Origin: S5-327 sp965200975
Lineage (GTDB): Bacteria; Chloroflexota; Dehalococcoidia; Lucifugimonadales; Australimonadaceae
NCBI GenBank assembly: GCA_965200975.1
Contig: OZ241740.1
Coordinates: forward strand, 2,232,001-2,296,000
Reading direction: 5' to 3'
DNA: 64,000 nt
A model generated the notes under the pieces. That model searched no databases and was not told where the DNA came from. It was given only the letters and a program-made list of their open reading frames with translations. The translations under genes were made by a program, and so were the position numbers. Positions 62,282 to 64,000 of this stretch are shown here, piece by piece (the stretch's first letter is position 1; each line of letters begins with the position of its first letter).

Positions 62282-63793
62282 ATGGCCAACCACCGCTATC
62301 TCGCCGGGAATGTGCTCGTCTGCGCAGACAACATCCACGCACTGCGCGAGCTGCCCGACAAGTGCGTCGACCTCATCTACCTCGACCCGCCGTTCAACTC
62401 CAACCAGTTCTACGTCGCCGCGTTCGGCGACAAGGGGATGGTCGCTGCCCAACTACGCGACATCTGGCGGTGGACTGTCGAGTCGCAGAACACGTTTGAC
62501 GCTCTGCCCCATGGCCGGCTGCGCGACACGCTGCGCGGCATACGCCTCCAGGCGGGCGACAAGTCGCCGATGGCGGCGTACTGCGTCTTTATGGGCCGCC
62601 GCCTCGCCGAACTGCGGCGCGTTCTCAAGCTAACCGGCAGCATCTACCTCCACTGCGACTGGCACGCCAACGCATACCTGCGCATCCTCATGGACACAGT
62701 GTTCGGAGAGCCCCAGTTCAGAAATGAAATAGTTTGGCGCTATGGGCTCGGCGGATTCAACGTTACACGGTGGTTCCCCCGAAAGCATGACATCTTGCTC
62801 TATTTTGCAAAGTCGACGAAGAGCCACCACAAGAAGATCCGTGGAGCCGTAAGCAAATGGATGGATGCGAAATATTCTCAGGAAGACGAGGCGGGGCGGT
62901 TCTTTGTGCAGGACGGCATGAAGTACTACCTCAAAGGGGGAAAGCCTATCGATTCGGTATGGGACAACGATGAGTTGATAGAGCACACGATGTCTCAAAC
63001 CTCACCGGAACGCCTCGGCTACCCCACCCAGAAGCCGCGCGCGCTGCTGGAGCGCATCATCACGGCGTCGTCCAAGCCCGGCGACCTTGTGCTCGACCCG
63101 TTCTGCGGTTGCGGAACCGCCGCCGACGCCGCAGCCGCGCTCGGACGAAAGTACCTGGGCATCGACATCAGCGGCATCGCCGTGCGCGTTATGCAGCAGC
63201 GGCTGGAGTCGCGCGGCGAGGCGGTCGCGCCAACGGTGTACGGCCTGACCTGGGACGAGCTCGATTGGAAGGAGTTCGAGCAGCGCGCCCTCGCGCAACG
63301 CGACGACGTGGAGGACGGCATCCCCGGATGGGCGTGGGCGGAGGACAGGGTCGCGGCTCTGCTCAACGCCGTGCCGAACGAGCTAAAGACCGGCGACGGC
63401 GGCGGCGACGCGCGCTATTTCGGGGCGATGGACGTCGAGAAGCACGAGGGGATCATCGTCCCCATTCAGGTGAAGATGCACCGCAATACGTCGGTTAGCC
63501 GTCCCGATATGGACCGGCTGCTCGGCACACAGACCGCCATGCAGAACCGCGGGCTCCATGCGCCGATGTCCCTCATGGTGAGCCTCTACCCGCCTCCCCG
63601 GTCTGTCAGGGTTTTCGCTGCGGAACAGGGGCGGGTTACGCTCACGACACAGGAAACCGGCGCGGTGAGCTACCCGCGCATGCAGGCTCTCAGCGTGCAG
63701 GAGATGCTGGCGCACGGAGAGCGCCCCAAGCTTCCTCCCGCCGACCCGCGCTCGCTCGTCGGTGACACGCAGGACAAGATGCTCCTCGTCTAG
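62282..63793 (+). CDS. beta-class DNA methyltransferase fused to an Mrr-like nuclease domain
   Basis: A 503-aa protein. Residues 1-300: DPPFNSNQF (motif IV, 35-38), a long target-recognition stretch (NEIVWRYGLGGFNVTRWFPRKHDILLYFAK), PTQKPRALLERIITASSKPGDLVLDPFCGCGTAADAAAALGRKYLGIDIS (motif I, 262-268). Residues about 335-445: VEDGIPGWAWAEDRV, TGDGGGDARYFGAM, IIVPIQVKMHRNTSV and MDRLLGTQ, resembling the Mrr_cat PD-(D/E)xK core with QxK. It may methylate and cut DNA, or target a modified site. No separate nuclease gene follows. The start codon is set by the leader and by the truncated paralogue. Confidence 0.85.
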   Translation: MANHRYLAGNVLVCADNIHALRELPDKCVDLIYLDPPFNSNQFYVAAFGDKGMVAAQLRDIWRWTVESQNTFDALPHGRLRDTLRGIRLQAGDKSPMAAYCVFMGRRLAELRRVLKLTGSIYLHCDWHANAYLRILMDTVFGEPQFRNEIVWRYGLGGFNVTRWFPRKHDILLYFAKSTKSHHKKIRGAVSKWMDAKYSQEDEAGRFFVQDGMKYYLKGGKPIDSVWDNDELIEHTMSQTSPERLGYPTQKPRALLERIITASSKPGDLVLDPFCGCGTAADAAAALGRKYLGIDISGIAVRVMQQRLESRGEAVAPTVYGLTWDELDWKEFEQRALAQRDDVEDGIPGWAWAEDRVAALLNAVPNELKTGDGGGDARYFGAMDVEKHEGIIVPIQVKMHRNTSVSRPDMDRLLGTQTAMQNRGLHAPMSLMVSLYPPPRSVRVFAAEQGRVTLTTQETGAVSYPRMQALSVQEMLAHGERPKLPPADPRSLVGDTQDKMLLV

Positions 63794-63902
63794 GCAGCCC
63801 TGCCATTGGGGGGGGAGCAGCCGAGCCGCTCTCTTCTTTCCTTCTTCCTTCTTCATCCTTTCATCGCTGGAGGGAAAGATGCCCCGGAAAGGCAGAGAGG
63901 GG

Positions 63903-63908
63903 TATCGT
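63903..63908 (+). promoter_or_regulatory. -10-like box before the last, partial gene
   Basis: TATCGT eight bases before ATG 63917, resembling the leaderless arrangement seen elsewhere. Confidence 0.3.
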
Positions 63909-63916
63909 AGTGGGCG

Positions 63917-64000
63917 ATGAGCAGGCGATTCTCAGGAGCGCTGGCCCTTGCGCGGCCCGGCATTGGACTCAAGCGGTGGGGGGCGGCAGGAGCAGCCGGC
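63917..64000 (+). CDS. start of a gene cut by the window end
   Basis: An open frame of 28 codons, MSRRFSGALALARPGIGLKR then WGAAGAAG, reaching the window edge. The basic N-terminus followed by small hydrophobic residues could begin a membrane or exported protein. Too short to identify. Confidence 0.35.
   Translation, partial: MSRRFSGALALARPGIGLKRWGAAGAAG

Overview
The window is about 64 kb of very GC-rich, tightly packed bacterial DNA. Gene content suggests an aerobic, heterotrophic member of the Chloroflexota, probably of the Dehalococcoidia/SAR202 type. Pointers are: a Rex repressor; an hspR-grpE-dnaK heat-shock operon; a complete F-type ATP synthase operon; a CxxxY-type CcmE within a System I cytochrome c maturation set; DUF418, DUF503, DUF309 and bifunctional-nuclease genes; an enolase-superfamily sugar-acid dehydratase; and large Ig-like surface proteins. 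The lineage is inferred from gene content, not from a marker-gene search.

Layout. 1-6.9 kb: a broken VapC toxin remnant, an EamA transporter coupled to a family III CoA-transferase, two enoyl-CoA hydratase paralogues, an acyl-CoA ligase that apparently starts at CTG, and MidA. 7.1-11.8 kb: citrate synthase with a leader of about 200 nt, divergent from 2-oxoacid:ferredoxin oxidoreductase korAB, which has its own structured leader. 11.9-16.3 kb: small proteins, a molybdopterin oxidoreductase, ccmA-ccmB-ccmE and DUF309. 16.3-19.9 kb: hspR-grpE-dnaK. 19.9-26.2 kb: GNAT, DUF418, cupin, enolase-family, AcuC-like and DUF503 genes, then rex with an autoregulatory operator. 26.4-33.4 kb: the minus-strand operon atpZ-(46-aa microgene)-atpB-E-F-H-A-G-D-C. 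33.4-38.6 kb: a repeat array, bifunctional nuclease, a degenerate MBL protein, bioY, a bicupin and ccmC-ccmD.

38.6-46.9 kb is dominated by dispersed repeats with inverted-repeat ends (MITE-like), flanking a 992-aa surface protein, ffh and a SLOG protein. A duplicated block here carries a class II tRNA-like gene with an 8/4 acceptor/T-stem arrangement. 46.9-57 kb: aldo/keto reductase, a head-to-tail fused hydroxyacid dehydrogenase, a nucleotidyltransferase and an Lhr helicase. 55-64 kb is a DNA-modification/defence stretch interrupted by uvrA and dcd. It holds an MvaI/BcnI-like endonuclease and its methyltransferase joined across a 19-base homopolymer, a PLD-type nuclease with a winged-helix partner, and a methyltransferase fused to an Mrr-like domain. 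The last of these is preceded by a tandemly duplicated RNA leader whose two copies keep the same stems through seven compensatory base-pair changes, and which can pair with the gene's own ribosome binding site.

Two expression habits recur. Several genes have a TANNNT box 6-7 bases before the start codon, which implies leaderless mRNAs. Many neighbouring genes overlap as ATGA or TGATG, which implies translational coupling. The strongest candidates for undescribed biology are the covarying leader upstream of 62282, the 8/4 tRNA-like gene at 46324-46417, and the homopolymer switch at 56123-56141.
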